Positions 25,527 through 34,823 are shown, counted from the first letter of the stretch. The stretch is 45,243 bases of DNA from Deltaproteobacteria bacterium (GCA_029262315.1 JAJCZP010000282.1:1-45243); one strand, 5' to 3'. Notes: a model not told the origin generated them from the sequence alone. Numbers and translations: made by a program.

Positions 25527-26648
25527 TCACGAACCTTCGACGCGTGTGTGCACACGCATCCCATCGACCAGCCCGCGCGCCGTCCCGACGACGACCACGT
25601 CGCCGACTTCGAGACCGGCGGTAACCTCGGTATCGGCCACGCTCGCAAGCCCCACGGTCACCGGCGTCGCACGCACCCGCCCGCGCTCGATCCGGTACAC
25701 GATCGACTCGCCGTCTCGCGTGTGCACCGCGCCCGACGGGACTTGGAGCGCCTCCTCCGTCTCTGCCACGACGATGTCGACATCGACGCTCATCCCGGGC
25801 ACCAGCCCGTTGGTGGGTGGCGTGAGCTCGGCCAGCCCTTCCGCGATGAGCCGATTGTCCCGCTCGACAACGTGCGGCACGACCTCGGTCACTTTGCCGA
25901 GCCAGGCGTCATCGGGAAACGCGTTTGCCGCGACCACGACCGTCTGACCGACCCGCACACGTCCGAGATCGACCTGATCGATGTTCGCCCGCACCCGCAA
26001 GCGCTCGAGATCGGCGATGCGCAGCAGCGGATCGCCGACCCGCACCATTGCCCCCTCCTCCACGTCCGTCCGGTAGACCGTCCCCGCAAACGATGCCCGT
26101 ATGATCGCCGACTCGCGCTGCGACTCCAGCTCCGCGACACGGAGTTCGAGGGCCGTAGTGCGAAGCGGGACCTCGTGCTCGAGCGCACGCGCATGCGCGT
26201 CCGCGTCTCGATGCGCGGCCTGGCTTTCGGCATAGCGCTCACGCGAGAGCGCCTGTTGACCAAAAAGCTTCTTGTCGATGGCGAGTCGATCCCGGGCAAC
26301 GGCAAGCGCGTGGCCTGCCACACGCAGCGATTCCTCGGCGGCAAGGAGATCCGAGCGCGCACGCGCCAGCTCCACCGCCACCGGGCCGCCATCGATCCGC
26401 GCGATCTCCTCGCCAGCATCGACGAACTTCCCAGGGTCGGGCATCGCCACGATGCGGCCATCCAATCGAGCCCGCACCTCGGTGTCGTCGACAGGCTCGA
26501 TGACGCCATTGGTGCTGACGAGGACGCGCAAGGCACCGGCCCGTGCCTCGACCACTTCGACCGTCAGAGGCGGCGTGCGTGAGCACAAGCCCGCCACCAT
26601 CAGCAACCCCAGTCCGCCACCGAGGAGGGCGATCCACGTCCGGGTCAC
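25527..26648 (-). CDS. MacA/HlyD-type periplasmic adaptor subunit
   Basis: A 373-residue membrane-fusion protein with an N-terminal hydrophobic anchor (WIALLGGGLGLLMVAGL). The lipoyl halves are GRIVAMPDPGKFVDAGEEIARI and FAGTVYRTDVEEGAMVRVGDPLL, separated by a helical hairpin (about 85-180) that would contact TolC, followed by beta-barrel and membrane-proximal domains (VVGTARGLVDGMRVHT at the end). The GTG start at 26646-26648 overlaps the TolC-type stop (GTGA), so translation is coupled. It bridges the MacB-like ATPase/permease to the outer-membrane channel. A C-L-C near residue 22 is not a convincing lipobox. Confidence 0.92.
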   Translation of the reverse strand: MTRTWIALLGGGLGLLMVAGLCSRTPPLTVEVVEARAGALRVLVSTNGVIEPVDDTEVRARLDGRIVAMPDPGKFVDAGEEIARIDGGPVAVELARARSDLLAAEESLRVAGHALAVARDRLAIDKKLFGQQALSRERYAESQAAHRDADAHARALEHEVPLRTTALELRVAELESQRESAIIRASFAGTVYRTDVEEGAMVRVGDPLLRIADLERLRVRANIDQVDLGRVRVGQTVVVAANAFPDDAWLGKVTEVVPHVVERDNRLIAEGLAELTPPTNGLVPGMSVDVDIVVAETEEALQVPSGAVHTRDGESIVYRIERGRVRATPVTVGLASVADTEVTAGLEVGDVVVVGTARGLVDGMRVHTRVEGS

Positions 26649-28066
26649 GGGCGGTCACCGTCCTCGCGCGGCGCCTCGGCCGCTGGTGCATGCGCATCGC
26701 CCTGCAACGCGCCCCCGGTCACGTCCTCGGGCGTGCCGACGATCACCGCCGACAAGCGGCCAAGCTCACGCTGCAACGTCGCCCACATCACGACCGCATC
26801 GAAGCGCGCGTCCACCGCGGCGCGCGCTTCCCGTCCCCACCCGATGCTGGCCGCCACGACATCACTCAACGTTCCCCGATCGCTCTGCAAACGCACCTCC
26901 GCGAGACGCAATCGTTCCTCGGCGACGGCCGCCTGCCGTGCGGCCAAAGAGGGCCGCTGCATCCCCACGGCCAACTCCCGCTCGAGTTCTCGGACGCGGT
27001 CCCGTTTGCGCTCCAGCATCGAGGCATACCGCAGACGGGCGATCTCCGCCCCCTTCAACGCCCCCTCGATCGCATTCCGAGCTTTGAAGCCGTCGAACAA
27101 CGGCACCGTCAGATCGACTCCCACGCTCAACTCATCCGGAAAATTGTCGTAGCGGCGTGCTCCATAGTTCGAATAGCCGGCGCGCAAGCCCACTGTTGGA
27201 TAGCGTCCCGCGCGCGCGGCCGCAACGTTCACATCTTCCATACGCTTGCGGAGACTCAGAAGTTGCAGCTCCGGCGCCGTCGCGAGTTCTGCGTCAGCGT
27301 CGGTCGCGACATGGGCGACCACGGGCAGGCTCTCCGGCTCCAGATGCCAGGTGTCGCCCGGGGTTCCCCCGATCGCATTGGCCAACGCGCGACGAGCACC
27401 GGCCCGCGCGCCCGCGCGCTCCGAAGCGCGCATCCGCAGGGTCTCGAGCGCGAGGGCGGCCTCCTCACGGTCCGACGCAACGATCCGACCGGCAGTCAGG
27501 AGACTGGCCGCGCGCGCATCGAGCCGTTCCGCGGCAGCGAGACGACGTTCGTCGAGCGTCACGATCTCGTCGAAACGCAGCGCCTCGACATAGCGGCGAA
27601 GCACGTCGAGCGTAATCGCCTCGCGCTTCTCGGCCTCGGCCACCCGACCGGCCTCGGCCGACAGCTCGGCCCGCTCCATGCCTCGCCAGGTCTGGAGGTC
27701 GAATAGAAGCTGATCGATGTAGAAATTGAACCACCCCTGGTCGGAACCGAGAGAGGACAATCCGTACGTGCGCTCACGCCCGTCCCGGTCGACCGTGCGC
27801 AACCGCTCGTCGAGTCGATTCGAGTACCCCGCCTGACTCGAGATCGAGGCACGGGGCAAGTAGGCGCTCCGCGCCTCGGCGAGCGCGTCTTCCGCCTGCC
27901 CGGCCTCGAGACTGGCGATGCGGGCATCCGGCCCATCGGCCAGCGCCCGCGACGCGGCCTCAGCGAGCGAAAGCAATTGCTCGCTCGCGCTCGCGCTCGC
28001 ACTGGCGTGCACGCCGAGACTGAGCACGAACGCGACGCCCCACGCCATCTGGCGGCACGATCTCAT
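26645..28066 (-). CDS. TolC-family outer-membrane efflux protein
   Basis: A 473-residue exported channel subunit. I use ATG 28064-28066, giving a normal signal peptide (MAWGVAFVLSLGVHASASAS); an upstream ATG at 28123 adds a non-hydrophobic leader. The mature protein shows the duplicated OEP layout: long helices with LSLAEAASRAL near the start, strands SISSQAGYSNR and VGLRAGYSNYG, and the second repeat DLTVPLFDGFKARNAIEGA. The SASASAS tail of the signal comes from a short GC-rich repeat. It is the first gene of the five-gene tripartite-pump operon and lies 74 bp after the methyltransferase-like gene on the same strand. Confidence 0.9.
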   Translation of the reverse strand: MRSCRQMAWGVAFVLSLGVHASASASASEQLLSLAEAASRALADGPDARIASLEAGQAEDALAEARSAYLPRASISSQAGYSNRLDERLRTVDRDGRERTYGLSSLGSDQGWFNFYIDQLLFDLQTWRGMERAELSAEAGRVAEAEKREAITLDVLRRYVEALRFDEIVTLDERRLAAAERLDARAASLLTAGRIVASDREEAALALETLRMRASERAGARAGARRALANAIGGTPGDTWHLEPESLPVVAHVATDADAELATAPELQLLSLRKRMEDVNVAAARAGRYPTVGLRAGYSNYGARRYDNFPDELSVGVDLTVPLFDGFKARNAIEGALKGAEIARLRYASMLERKRDRVRELERELAVGMQRPSLAARQAAVAEERLRLAEVRLQSDRGTLSDVVAASIGWGREARAAVDARFDAVVMWATLQRELGRLSAVIVGTPEDVTGGALQGDAHAPAAEAPREDGDRP

Positions 28067-28140
28067 GCTGCCATCGCCCTCACAACGCACCCATCCTAGT
28101 TCATGGAATGGGCGCAAGGCCAACGGACGCGACGACGACG

Positions 28141-28941
28141 CTAGACCCGAAGCTCGGAGACGGGTGCGCCCCCGGACAGGGTCGCATCCGAAATATCGAA
28201 ACGCTTACGCCCGACGATCGCGACGTAGTTCAGCGCCTCCCCGTCGATGGACATCCGATGCCGATAGGATTGCGACTCGACGATTTCGAGCGAGCCCTCG
28301 TCAGTCACGCGTTTGATGAGACGCGCGAAGCCTGTCGAATCCGCCGCGTCCACGAAATCCTCTTTGATGTTGAACGCAACCCATCCATCGTTCCCGACGA
28401 TGTTGTACGCCCGCGCGAACGCCTCCGGCGGAATGTCGCCAAAGCCGAGAGCCGCGACGCACACGAGACAGTTCAGCTCGAGTCCTTCGAGATCGTCGCG
28501 CACGTCGGCGCCGAGCGTGCAGAAATCTTCGACATAGTACCGATCGTAGAGATCGGGGCGATCACGCTTCGCGGCCTCGGCCGCCTCCTCGATGATGTCG
28601 GCACCAACGATCGTCTCCACTCCTCGCTCCGCCAACGCTTCCCCGACCAATCCGTTTCCGGCACCAAGCTCCAATATCGCAAGATCGGAAACCACAGTGT
28701 CATCGTCGTTGACGGCATCGACAGCGTCGACGAGGAGCGAAGACACCCGCTCATGCGACGTGCACTTGAGACGCTCGTAGAAGAGGTACTCGTAGAGACC
28801 AGGAATGCGGTAGATCTCGTCGTAGTCGTGAAAACGAATCCGCCGGGCCTCACCGTCGCGGACGACCGTGCAATACTCCTCGTCCTGCGACAACCCGCGG
28901 ATGGATTCCGGAACTTTGACCTCGAAATCACCTATCATCAT
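28141..28941 (-). CDS. SAM-dependent methyltransferase-like protein
   Basis: A 266-residue cytoplasmic protein from the first of two adjacent ATGs (28939-28941), preceded by GGAGGG. Motif I is LELGAGNGLVGEAL (from residue 90), followed by an acidic strand end TIVGADI, as expected for class I Rossmann methyltransferases. Then come YDRYYVEDFCTL and a motif-IV-like LELNCLVCVAALGFGDIP. An N-terminal segment of about 80 residues (YDEIYRIPGLYEYLFYERL) resembles the lid region of small-molecule methyltransferases. The substrate cannot be assigned. It lies upstream of the TolC-type operon on the same strand and may be co-transcribed with it. Confidence 0.8.
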   Translation of the reverse strand: MMIGDFEVKVPESIRGLSQDEEYCTVVRDGEARRIRFHDYDEIYRIPGLYEYLFYERLKCTSHERVSSLLVDAVDAVNDDDTVVSDLAILELGAGNGLVGEALAERGVETIVGADIIEEAAEAAKRDRPDLYDRYYVEDFCTLGADVRDDLEGLELNCLVCVAALGFGDIPPEAFARAYNIVGNDGWVAFNIKEDFVDAADSTGFARLIKRVTDEGSLEIVESQSYRHRMSIDGEALNYVAIVGRKRFDISDATLSGGAPVSELRV

Positions 28942-29197
28942 TGGCTCTACCCTCCGTCGCGCTCGTTCGCGCACGTAGCAATGACAACGACAAAATCTAC
29001 GTGCATGAAACAGGTTTTCGCAAAGCAACGTCTGTCGCTTGCGGGCACGCCAAAAGAAAGGGCAATCAGGTGAATATGCCCTCTTCTACCGGGGGTTTGG
29101 CAGGACTGCGCGCCCCTGAATGGCTTGAAGAGCGGTATCTATACCAACTGGTTCGCACGCTGACAAGCCGCGCGGGATTCGGTCACAATGCGCCCAT

Positions 29198-29216
29198 TGA
29201 GCACGTCTGAGCACGT
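29198..29216. repeat. Tandem 9-bp direct repeat beside the DUF2007 gene stop
   Basis: TGAGCACGT occurs twice with one base between copies, a 10-bp period of about one helical turn. It abuts the stop codon of the DUF2007 gene, in the 275-bp space before the methyltransferase-like gene. The rest of that space (28942-29197) is less GC-rich and shows no supported gene. Confidence 0.45.
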
Positions 29217-29731
29217 TACGCCCTCCACGAATTCCCGCAGTGCTCGCACTCGCGCCGAACTCCGAACACCCGCCCAACCCATCCCACGTGTGCGCGCCGC
29301 GTCGCACTCGTCGCGCCACAACGCGGACAGGCCGGGGGAGCGGTTGCGAGCGCCGTAGACCCCGCATCGTGCACTTCGTCATCGTTAAACTCGCAGGGCT
29401 CGTCGGCCGCGCCCTGCATGATCGCTAGCGCTGCCTCGACCTGATCACGACGCACGCGCAACTTCACACCACCGTCGCCGGCGATGGCGGTCATCGACGC
29501 TAGATGTTCGTCCGAGAGCGTCGCGACGATGCCGTCCGCCTCCAAACGCGAACGCACGAGATGCGCCAGATACGGCTCGGGAAAGCTCGCGATCATCACC
29601 AGCGGCACGAACTCGGAGCCGTCCGTCCCGCAGTGCGGGCACACGTCGACCTCGGGCGGGAGCTCGACTGGAGCACCTGCCCGCACGCGATAGCTGCAGT
29701 CCGGGTTCGGACACAGCCACGGATCGGTCAC
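29216..29731 (-). CDS. Zinc-ribbon protein with DUF2007 domain
   Basis: A 171-residue protein. An N-terminal ribbon (Cys7, Cys12, Cys31, Cys34) and a C-terminal ribbon (Cys135, Cys138, Cys162, Cys165) flank a DUF2007-like domain (about 40-105: PEPYLAHLVRSRLEADGIVA and LRVRRDQVEAALAIM), described as a putative signal-transducing domain. The GTG start at 29729-29731 overlaps the antiporter stop as GTGA, so it is translationally coupled to the MscS and antiporter genes. A role in sensing or regulating ion or osmotic stress is inferred only from this context. Readings extending to 29830 overlap the antiporter and are not used. Confidence 0.82.
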   Translation of the reverse strand: MTDPWLCPNPDCSYRVRAGAPVELPPEVDVCPHCGTDGSEFVPLVMIASFPEPYLAHLVRSRLEADGIVATLSDEHLASMTAIAGDGGVKLRVRRDQVEAALAIMQGAADEPCEFNDDEVHDAGSTALATAPPACPRCGATSATRRAHVGWVGRVFGVRRECEHCGNSWRA

Positions 29732-31566
29732 GACTTCCCCACCTCGACGAGGCTTTGCGCATCGCGCTCGCATTTGAAGTGTAGCAACACGCCGAGCGGG
29801 CTGTCCGATTTCGGGGGCCGTACAGACCACACGCGATCGCCCGCCGCCAACGTCTGTTCGCCCGTCGCAACGAGCACCTTGTCACCGCGCGCGACGAGCA
29901 AGAGAAACTCCGACGCCCCCAGCGAGAGGTCACATAGCTTCCGCCCGGCGACCTCCCCGTCGGGCACTTCATACTCCGCGACACGGAGTTGCCTGAGGCG
30001 CAGCAATCGATTCACATCGTCGAGCCCTGGAAACTCGCCGGGAAACACATCGGCATCGCCCGGCGTGCCGTCGACCTCCGGATCAGTCGCAACCGCCAGT
30101 GCGCGCTCGATCCGGAAACTTCCACGCGCACGCTCCACCACCATGCTGTTCAGCTCCTGATTGCTGGTGACAGCGATGATCGTGTCCGCGTAGCGCGCCC
30201 CCGCCTCCTCCAACACGTCAACCGAGAGCGCATCGCCCTCGTACACGGTCAGGGCCTCCTGACGAGCCCGCCGTGCCAACATCGGGCTCCGATCGATCAC
30301 CACCACTTGTCGATCGAGCGCAACGAGAAGGCGCGCCAGGAGCCGACCGAACTGATCGGCGCCAATCACGAGCATCCCTCGCACGGACGGCTCGGCAACT
30401 CCGAGCCACTGCGCCACGGGACCCACGGTGAACCCCTGGACGGCGATCGGCAACGCGATCATGACGAACGCCAGAGCCTCGAGTGCGTCGCCACCAGGCA
30501 TACCCGCATCGTCCAGCTTGATCCGGAAAAGCGCGGCGACGGCCGCCGCCACGATGCCCCGGGGACAGATCCATGCGATGAACATCCGCTGGCGCGCGCT
30601 GAACTCGCTACCGATCGTCGACAACGACACGGCGAGCGGACGCGCCACCCATATCAAGATGGCGACGACGCCAAACGCCCCCCAGCCGAGCGCGACGATG
30701 TTGTCGAGGCGGAGATCAGCCGCCAGCACGACGAACATGAACGAGAGCAGAATGAGCGTGAGCGTCTCCTTGAACTCGCGCAAACGTGCCAGAGATCGCA
30801 GACGCGCATTGGCCATCGTGACCCCCTGGGCCACCGCCGCCATGAGACCTGCGTCGGCGGCAATCTCACTCGAGAGCGCCGCCACCAATAGGACCGATGC
30901 GAGGACACACGCATTGATGAGATCCTCGGCGATCCACTGCCGACGCAGCGCATGCACCATACCGAGTCCGGCCAGCACACCGGTCACGCCGCCAACGACC
31001 AGAGGAACCAGCACGGCCACCGGAACACCACCGCCGTGGTGCCCTACGACGTACTCGAGCGCGGCGATCGCCACCACGGCTCCGATCGGATCGATGACGA
31101 CGCCCTCACTGATCAGCAGCTCGCGCACATCACGATCGATCGTCAGGCGGGAGAGGAGCGGCGTCACGACGGTGGGTCCCGTCACGATCATCAACGCACC
31201 AAACAACAGGGCCGTCGACCACGAGAAGCCGAGCACGAACCGAGCCGCGAGGAAACCGCCGAGCATCGAAATCGCGGCACCGACGGTGAGCAGCAACACG
31301 AGTGTACGTTGATGTCGTCGAAGCCGGGCGAGATCCAGCGCCAGCCCACCCTCGAACAGGATGACGGTGACCGCAAGGTTCACGAGATCGGCACGTCCGG
31401 CACCGAACACCGATGGCTGCACCACACCGAGCAGGTCCGGCCCGAGAATGACCCCGACGGCCAGCAGCAACACGATACCGGGAACAGCGAGCTGCACGGC
31501 AACCGCTTGCGCGATGAGCCCCGCCGCAATCGCGATGGCCCCGTGGTAGAAAGCGCTGTCGGTCAC
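29728..31566 (-). CDS. Cation/proton antiporter (CPA type) with C-terminal RCK/TrkA domain
   Basis: A 612-residue inner-membrane protein. Residues 1 to about 390 hold about 12 helices with the antiporter motifs VTVILFEGGLALDL, VTGPTVVTPLLSRL and ISEGVVIDPIGAVVAIAAL; the usual Asn of the ND(P) ion site appears as Ile before the Asp. From about 395 a Rossmann-like RCK_N domain starts (MLVIGADQFGRLLARLLVAL; VVIDRSP; VYEGDA; TIIAVTSNQELN), with the first glycine-rich loop degenerate, followed by a TrkA_C-like end (GASEFLLLVARGDKVLVATG). The GTG start overlaps the MscS stop (GTGA). It probably exchanges Na+ or K+ for H+ under nucleotide or ligand control. Confidence 0.9.
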   Translation of the reverse strand: MTDSAFYHGAIAIAAGLIAQAVAVQLAVPGIVLLLAVGVILGPDLLGVVQPSVFGAGRADLVNLAVTVILFEGGLALDLARLRRHQRTLVLLLTVGAAISMLGGFLAARFVLGFSWSTALLFGALMIVTGPTVVTPLLSRLTIDRDVRELLISEGVVIDPIGAVVAIAALEYVVGHHGGGVPVAVLVPLVVGGVTGVLAGLGMVHALRRQWIAEDLINACVLASVLLVAALSSEIAADAGLMAAVAQGVTMANARLRSLARLREFKETLTLILLSFMFVVLAADLRLDNIVALGWGAFGVVAILIWVARPLAVSLSTIGSEFSARQRMFIAWICPRGIVAAAVAALFRIKLDDAGMPGGDALEALAFVMIALPIAVQGFTVGPVAQWLGVAEPSVRGMLVIGADQFGRLLARLLVALDRQVVVIDRSPMLARRARQEALTVYEGDALSVDVLEEAGARYADTIIAVTSNQELNSMVVERARGSFRIERALAVATDPEVDGTPGDADVFPGEFPGLDDVNRLLRLRQLRVAEYEVPDGEVAGRKLCDLSLGASEFLLLVARGDKVLVATGEQTLAAGDRVWSVRPPKSDSPLGVLLHFKCERDAQSLVEVGKS

Positions 31567-32864
31567 GCGGCGGTTGATGACCCCTTGGGAGGATACGGCA
31601 ACGTGTCATCGATCTCGGCCGCGGCGTCCGCGGGCACGTCGGGAAGATGGAGTCGGCCGGTGGCACGCCAGTCCGCCACCTCCGCCTCCACCGCACGCGC
31701 ACGCGCCGCATCGAGGCCGCCATCGACTCCGGCGTAGATCGTTTGCGACGGAAAGGCGAAACCGGTGCCGCTCGCCTGCACGGCATCCATGAAGTGGAGG
31801 AACACGTCTTCCCGCACGGCAAGAAACTCGTCCCAGTCGGTCGTGCGCACGTACGCGAAAATCTCGAGGTCGAGCGAATACGCGCCGAAGCCAACAAAGC
31901 GTACGCGTGCCGGATCCGCATCGACCATCGGATGCGCCATCAGCACTCGCTTCAACCCGACCAGCACATGACGGAGCTGGTCCGGCGTCGTCTCGTAGCG
32001 AAGCCCGAGAATCGTCTTCAACCAAATGCGATCGCGGCGTGTAAAGTTCTCGAGCTGCAGACTGGAGAAATCGGCGTTCGGCACCGAAACGACGGTGCGG
32101 TCGAGCGTGCGGACGCGCGTTGCGCGAAGACCAATGTCCTCGATCGTGCCGACCCTGTCACCGAAACGGCAGAAGTCGCCGACCTGCACCGGACGATCGG
32201 CGATGAGCGTGATGCCGCCAAAGAAGTTCTCGAGCGTCTTCTGCGCCGCCAGCGCCGTCGCCAAGCCGACGACCCCGAGACCGGCAAGGAATCCAGTCAC
32301 GTTGAAGCCGAAGTTCTGGAGCGCAACGACGACCGTCAGGATGGCGACGACGACCTTCCCGGTCCGGCGCGCAAGCGGGACAACAGAGACGGCCGCCGCG
32401 TTACCACGCCCGGCAAAGCGCGCGCGCGTCTCCTGGGCTACCATGTCGATGATCCGCAGCACCAGCCATGCGACGCCCGCGAGTGTCACCGCCTGCGCTG
32501 TCGCGACGAGCACGCGCTGCGCTGGCTCGGGCAGCTCGAGCAGACCGATGCCATCTCGCAGGATCAGCGCCAGCAGCACTGCACGGAGCGGGCCCGCACC
32601 GAGCTCGAGCAGGGTGTCGTCAAACGTGGTCTCGGACCGGCGCGCCAACGAGCGCCCAACGCGAACGAGCAGGGCCGTGCCTGCCCACGAACCCAGCAGG
32701 CTCGCACCGACGAGAGCGACAATGCTAGCCCACTGCCAGAGCTGCATGCCGAACAGCACGACGTCGAGATACGCGCTCGCGTTCGGCGTGTCCGCAGCCG
32801 CCGTCAGGTTGGGGAGGACGAGTCCCGCCATGAGCAGGCCGGCCATCCATGCACTCGTTCTCAT
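31563..32864 (-). CDS. MscS-family mechanosensitive channel
   Basis: A 433-residue protein from ATG 32862-32864, with AGAGGGGGCGG just upstream. A likely signal or first helix (LLMAGLVLPNLTAAA) is followed by three or four helices. The pore helix and beta domain are clear: FLAGLGVVGLATALAAQKTL, ENFFGGITLIADRPVQVGDF, then GTIEDIGLRATRVRTLD and VSVPNADFSSLQLENF. MscS channels release solutes on hypo-osmotic shock. It heads a three-gene coupled unit with a cation antiporter and a DUF2007 protein, which fits turgor and ion control. Confidence 0.92.
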   Translation of the reverse strand: MRTSAWMAGLLMAGLVLPNLTAAADTPNASAYLDVVLFGMQLWQWASIVALVGASLLGSWAGTALLVRVGRSLARRSETTFDDTLLELGAGPLRAVLLALILRDGIGLLELPEPAQRVLVATAQAVTLAGVAWLVLRIIDMVAQETRARFAGRGNAAAVSVVPLARRTGKVVVAILTVVVALQNFGFNVTGFLAGLGVVGLATALAAQKTLENFFGGITLIADRPVQVGDFCRFGDRVGTIEDIGLRATRVRTLDRTVVSVPNADFSSLQLENFTRRDRIWLKTILGLRYETTPDQLRHVLVGLKRVLMAHPMVDADPARVRFVGFGAYSLDLEIFAYVRTTDWDEFLAVREDVFLHFMDAVQASGTGFAFPSQTIYAGVDGGLDAARARAVEAEVADWRATGRLHLPDVPADAAAEIDDTLPYPPKGSSTAA

Positions 32865-32941
32865 CCGCCCCCTCTGTCCCACAATGTCCACCCCCACGTG
32901 CCCTAGCATGCACCGACGGGTTGACCCAAGAGTAGCGCCGG

Positions 32942-33008
32942 ATTCCCGCGCCACCGGGGCGTCGACATGCTGACGCGCCGCTGGCGCACCATGCCCTGGC
33001 GCGGGAAT
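32942..33008. repeat. Structured inverted repeat (12-bp perfect outer arms)
   Basis: ATTCCCGCGCCA (32942-32953) pairs perfectly with TGGCGCGGGAAT (32997-33008). The 43-nt interior contains two overlapping smaller hairpins: GCGTC/GACGC (32959-32963 with 32972-32976) and GCGCC/GGCGC (32975-32979 with 32983-32987). It lies between the stop of the PAS kinase and the start of the MscS operon. It could be a terminator, a REP-like palindromic element or an operator; the sequence alone does not decide. Confidence 0.6.
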
Positions 33009-33009
33009 T

Positions 33010-33036
33010 CCTGCGGCGAGTAGGTGAACCCGCAGG
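33010..33036 (-). terminator. Hairpin directly after the PAS histidine kinase stop
   Basis: CCTGCGG (33010-33016) pairs with CCGCAGG (33030-33036) across a 13-nt loop, starting 5 bases after the kinase stop codon and followed at once by the larger inverted repeat. There is no T run, so Rho-independent activity is doubtful. Confidence 0.4.
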
Positions 33037-33040
33037 GCCC

Positions 33041-34756
33041 CTAGTCGAGCCCCGCGGGCGCAACCGAACCGGGCCGCATCGTCGGCGCCGCGGCAGCCGC
33101 CGCGTCCAACGACCGCTCGGCGCGCACCGTGAACCAGAACGTACTGCCCTGACCGGGCACGCTCTCGAGGCCGATGGCGCCACCCATCAACGACACGAGC
33201 CGCTTGGAGATCGCAAGTCCGAGCCCCGTCCCTCCGTACTGACTGGTCGTACTGGCATCAGCTTGAGTGAACGAATCGAAGATCGCGGACTGCTTGGCGT
33301 GCGCGATCCCGATGCCGGTATCGCGCACGGTCCCGCGCAGCATCCGGGAGTCCACCTCGTCGACCACCAACTCGATCGACACCGCGCCGCGCTCGGTGAA
33401 CTTGAGTGCGTTGTTGCCGAGATTGATCAGCACTTGGCGAATCCTATCGGGCGCGCCGACCATGCGAGCGGGAAGTCGTTCGGCCGCACGACAATGGAAC
33501 TCCAGCCCACGACGGTCGGCCTCGAGCGCAAGCGTGTCGTACACGCCTGCAAGGACCGCGCGCGGGTCGTATTCGACACACTGCAGCTCCAACTTCCCGG
33601 CCTCGATACGTGAGAAGTCGAGAATGTCGTTGATGACCGTCATCAGCGACTCGGCGCATGCGCGTGCCCGGTGCAGGCATCGGTTGCGCTCGATCGCGTC
33701 CTCGGTATCGAGCGCCAGCTCGGTCATGCCGAAGATGCCGTGAATGGGCGTCCGAATCTCGTGACTCATGTTCGCAAGAAACTCGCTCTTCGTACGCGCA
33801 GCCGCCTCGGCCACCTCCTTGGCGTGGCGCAGCGCCCCCTCCGCTTGTCGGCGCTCCGTGATGTCCCGAACGAACGCCGTAAAGATGTACCGGCGGCCCT
33901 GCTGTGCGGGGACGATCGCCATCTCGACCGGGAATGCGCGCTCGCTCCGATCAATCGCGCTCACCTCGAACCGCCGCCCGAACAACGAGCGTTCACCCTG
34001 CTCGAGAAACCGATGAAGAATCCCTCGAAACTCGTCACGATGCTGTTTGGGGATGACGGTCGTCTCGAGTGAACGCCCGATCGCCTCCGCCGCGCTCCAC
34101 CCGAAGATCGATCCGGCGTGAGGATTCCAGCCAACGATCTCGCCCGTGTCGTCAAAGGTAATTACAGCATCCAGAGCACTTTCGACGACGAGCCTGTGAC
34201 GCTCCTCACTTTCACGTAGCCCTTCCTCGACGAGTGCGCGTCCCCGCACCGCTCGAGCCCGCGCCGAGGAGACAATGACCGCCAGGACTCCCGTCGAGCC
34301 GATGTTCAGTCCCCAGTGGGTCAAGGCCGCTTGCGGATAGTCCCACGCGAGGACGAACCACGCGCCGACGCCAACCGCCACGGTCACAACCGTCGTCCAA
34401 ACGAAGAGGAGGCAGTAGGCCGACCCGAGCAACGTAATGATCAACACCACCGTTTGCGGTGGATCGCCGGTGATCGAGAGGAAGGAGCTTGCCACGCCGA
34501 CACCGACGATCGCGCCGGTGAGCACGATCGGCTGCACCATCTCGTCCCGAGCGACGGAAAGACTGATCCCGAGGAGAGCGAATCCGACGGCGGCCGCCCC
34601 CGTCACGATGACCAGCGGCAACGCGGGTTGGAGCGGGGGGACCACCGTGTAGACCAGAGCAAGAACCCCGTAGAGGAGCGCGACCGCTGGCAGTACGACC
34701 ACCCCGGTCGCACGCGACTGGTCGAGGAAATACTGCCGAAGTACGGGCGCACCCAT
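33041..34756 (-). CDS. PAS-domain membrane histidine kinase
   Basis: A 571-residue sensor kinase. Five or six hydrophobic helices (about 18-162) are followed by a PAS domain (about 183-300; LDAVITFDDTGEIVGWNPHAG and FVRDITERRQAEG), a coiled coil, HisKA with His332 (NMSHEIRTPIHG) and an ATPase domain with Asn448/Asn449, DTGIGI (479-484) and GGTGLGL (508-514). The Ala-rich tail after 550 has no receiver domain. No response regulator lies beside it, so it is an orphan here. GGAGG precedes the ATG at 34754-34756. The membrane region may itself sense the signal. Confidence 0.93.
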   Translation of the reverse strand: MGAPVLRQYFLDQSRATGVVVLPAVALLYGVLALVYTVVPPLQPALPLVIVTGAAAVGFALLGISLSVARDEMVQPIVLTGAIVGVGVASSFLSITGDPPQTVVLIITLLGSAYCLLFVWTTVVTVAVGVGAWFVLAWDYPQAALTHWGLNIGSTGVLAVIVSSARARAVRGRALVEEGLRESEERHRLVVESALDAVITFDDTGEIVGWNPHAGSIFGWSAAEAIGRSLETTVIPKQHRDEFRGILHRFLEQGERSLFGRRFEVSAIDRSERAFPVEMAIVPAQQGRRYIFTAFVRDITERRQAEGALRHAKEVAEAAARTKSEFLANMSHEIRTPIHGIFGMTELALDTEDAIERNRCLHRARACAESLMTVINDILDFSRIEAGKLELQCVEYDPRAVLAGVYDTLALEADRRGLEFHCRAAERLPARMVGAPDRIRQVLINLGNNALKFTERGAVSIELVVDEVDSRMLRGTVRDTGIGIAHAKQSAIFDSFTQADASTTSQYGGTGLGLAISKRLVSLMGGAIGLESVPGQGSTFWFTVRAERSLDAAAAAAPTMRPGSVAPAGLD

Positions 34757-34823
34757 CCGCCTCCGTTATCGGCAGTTTGGGAGCCCAAGTGTAACGTAAG
34801 CGATTTCGGGTGGTTGGAACGGC

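Noticed and set aside
28941-29210. 89-codon plus-strand open frame between the methyltransferase-like and DUF2007 genes
   Set aside because: No ribosome site at the first start, no recognisable features, and a composition typical of non-coding sequence.
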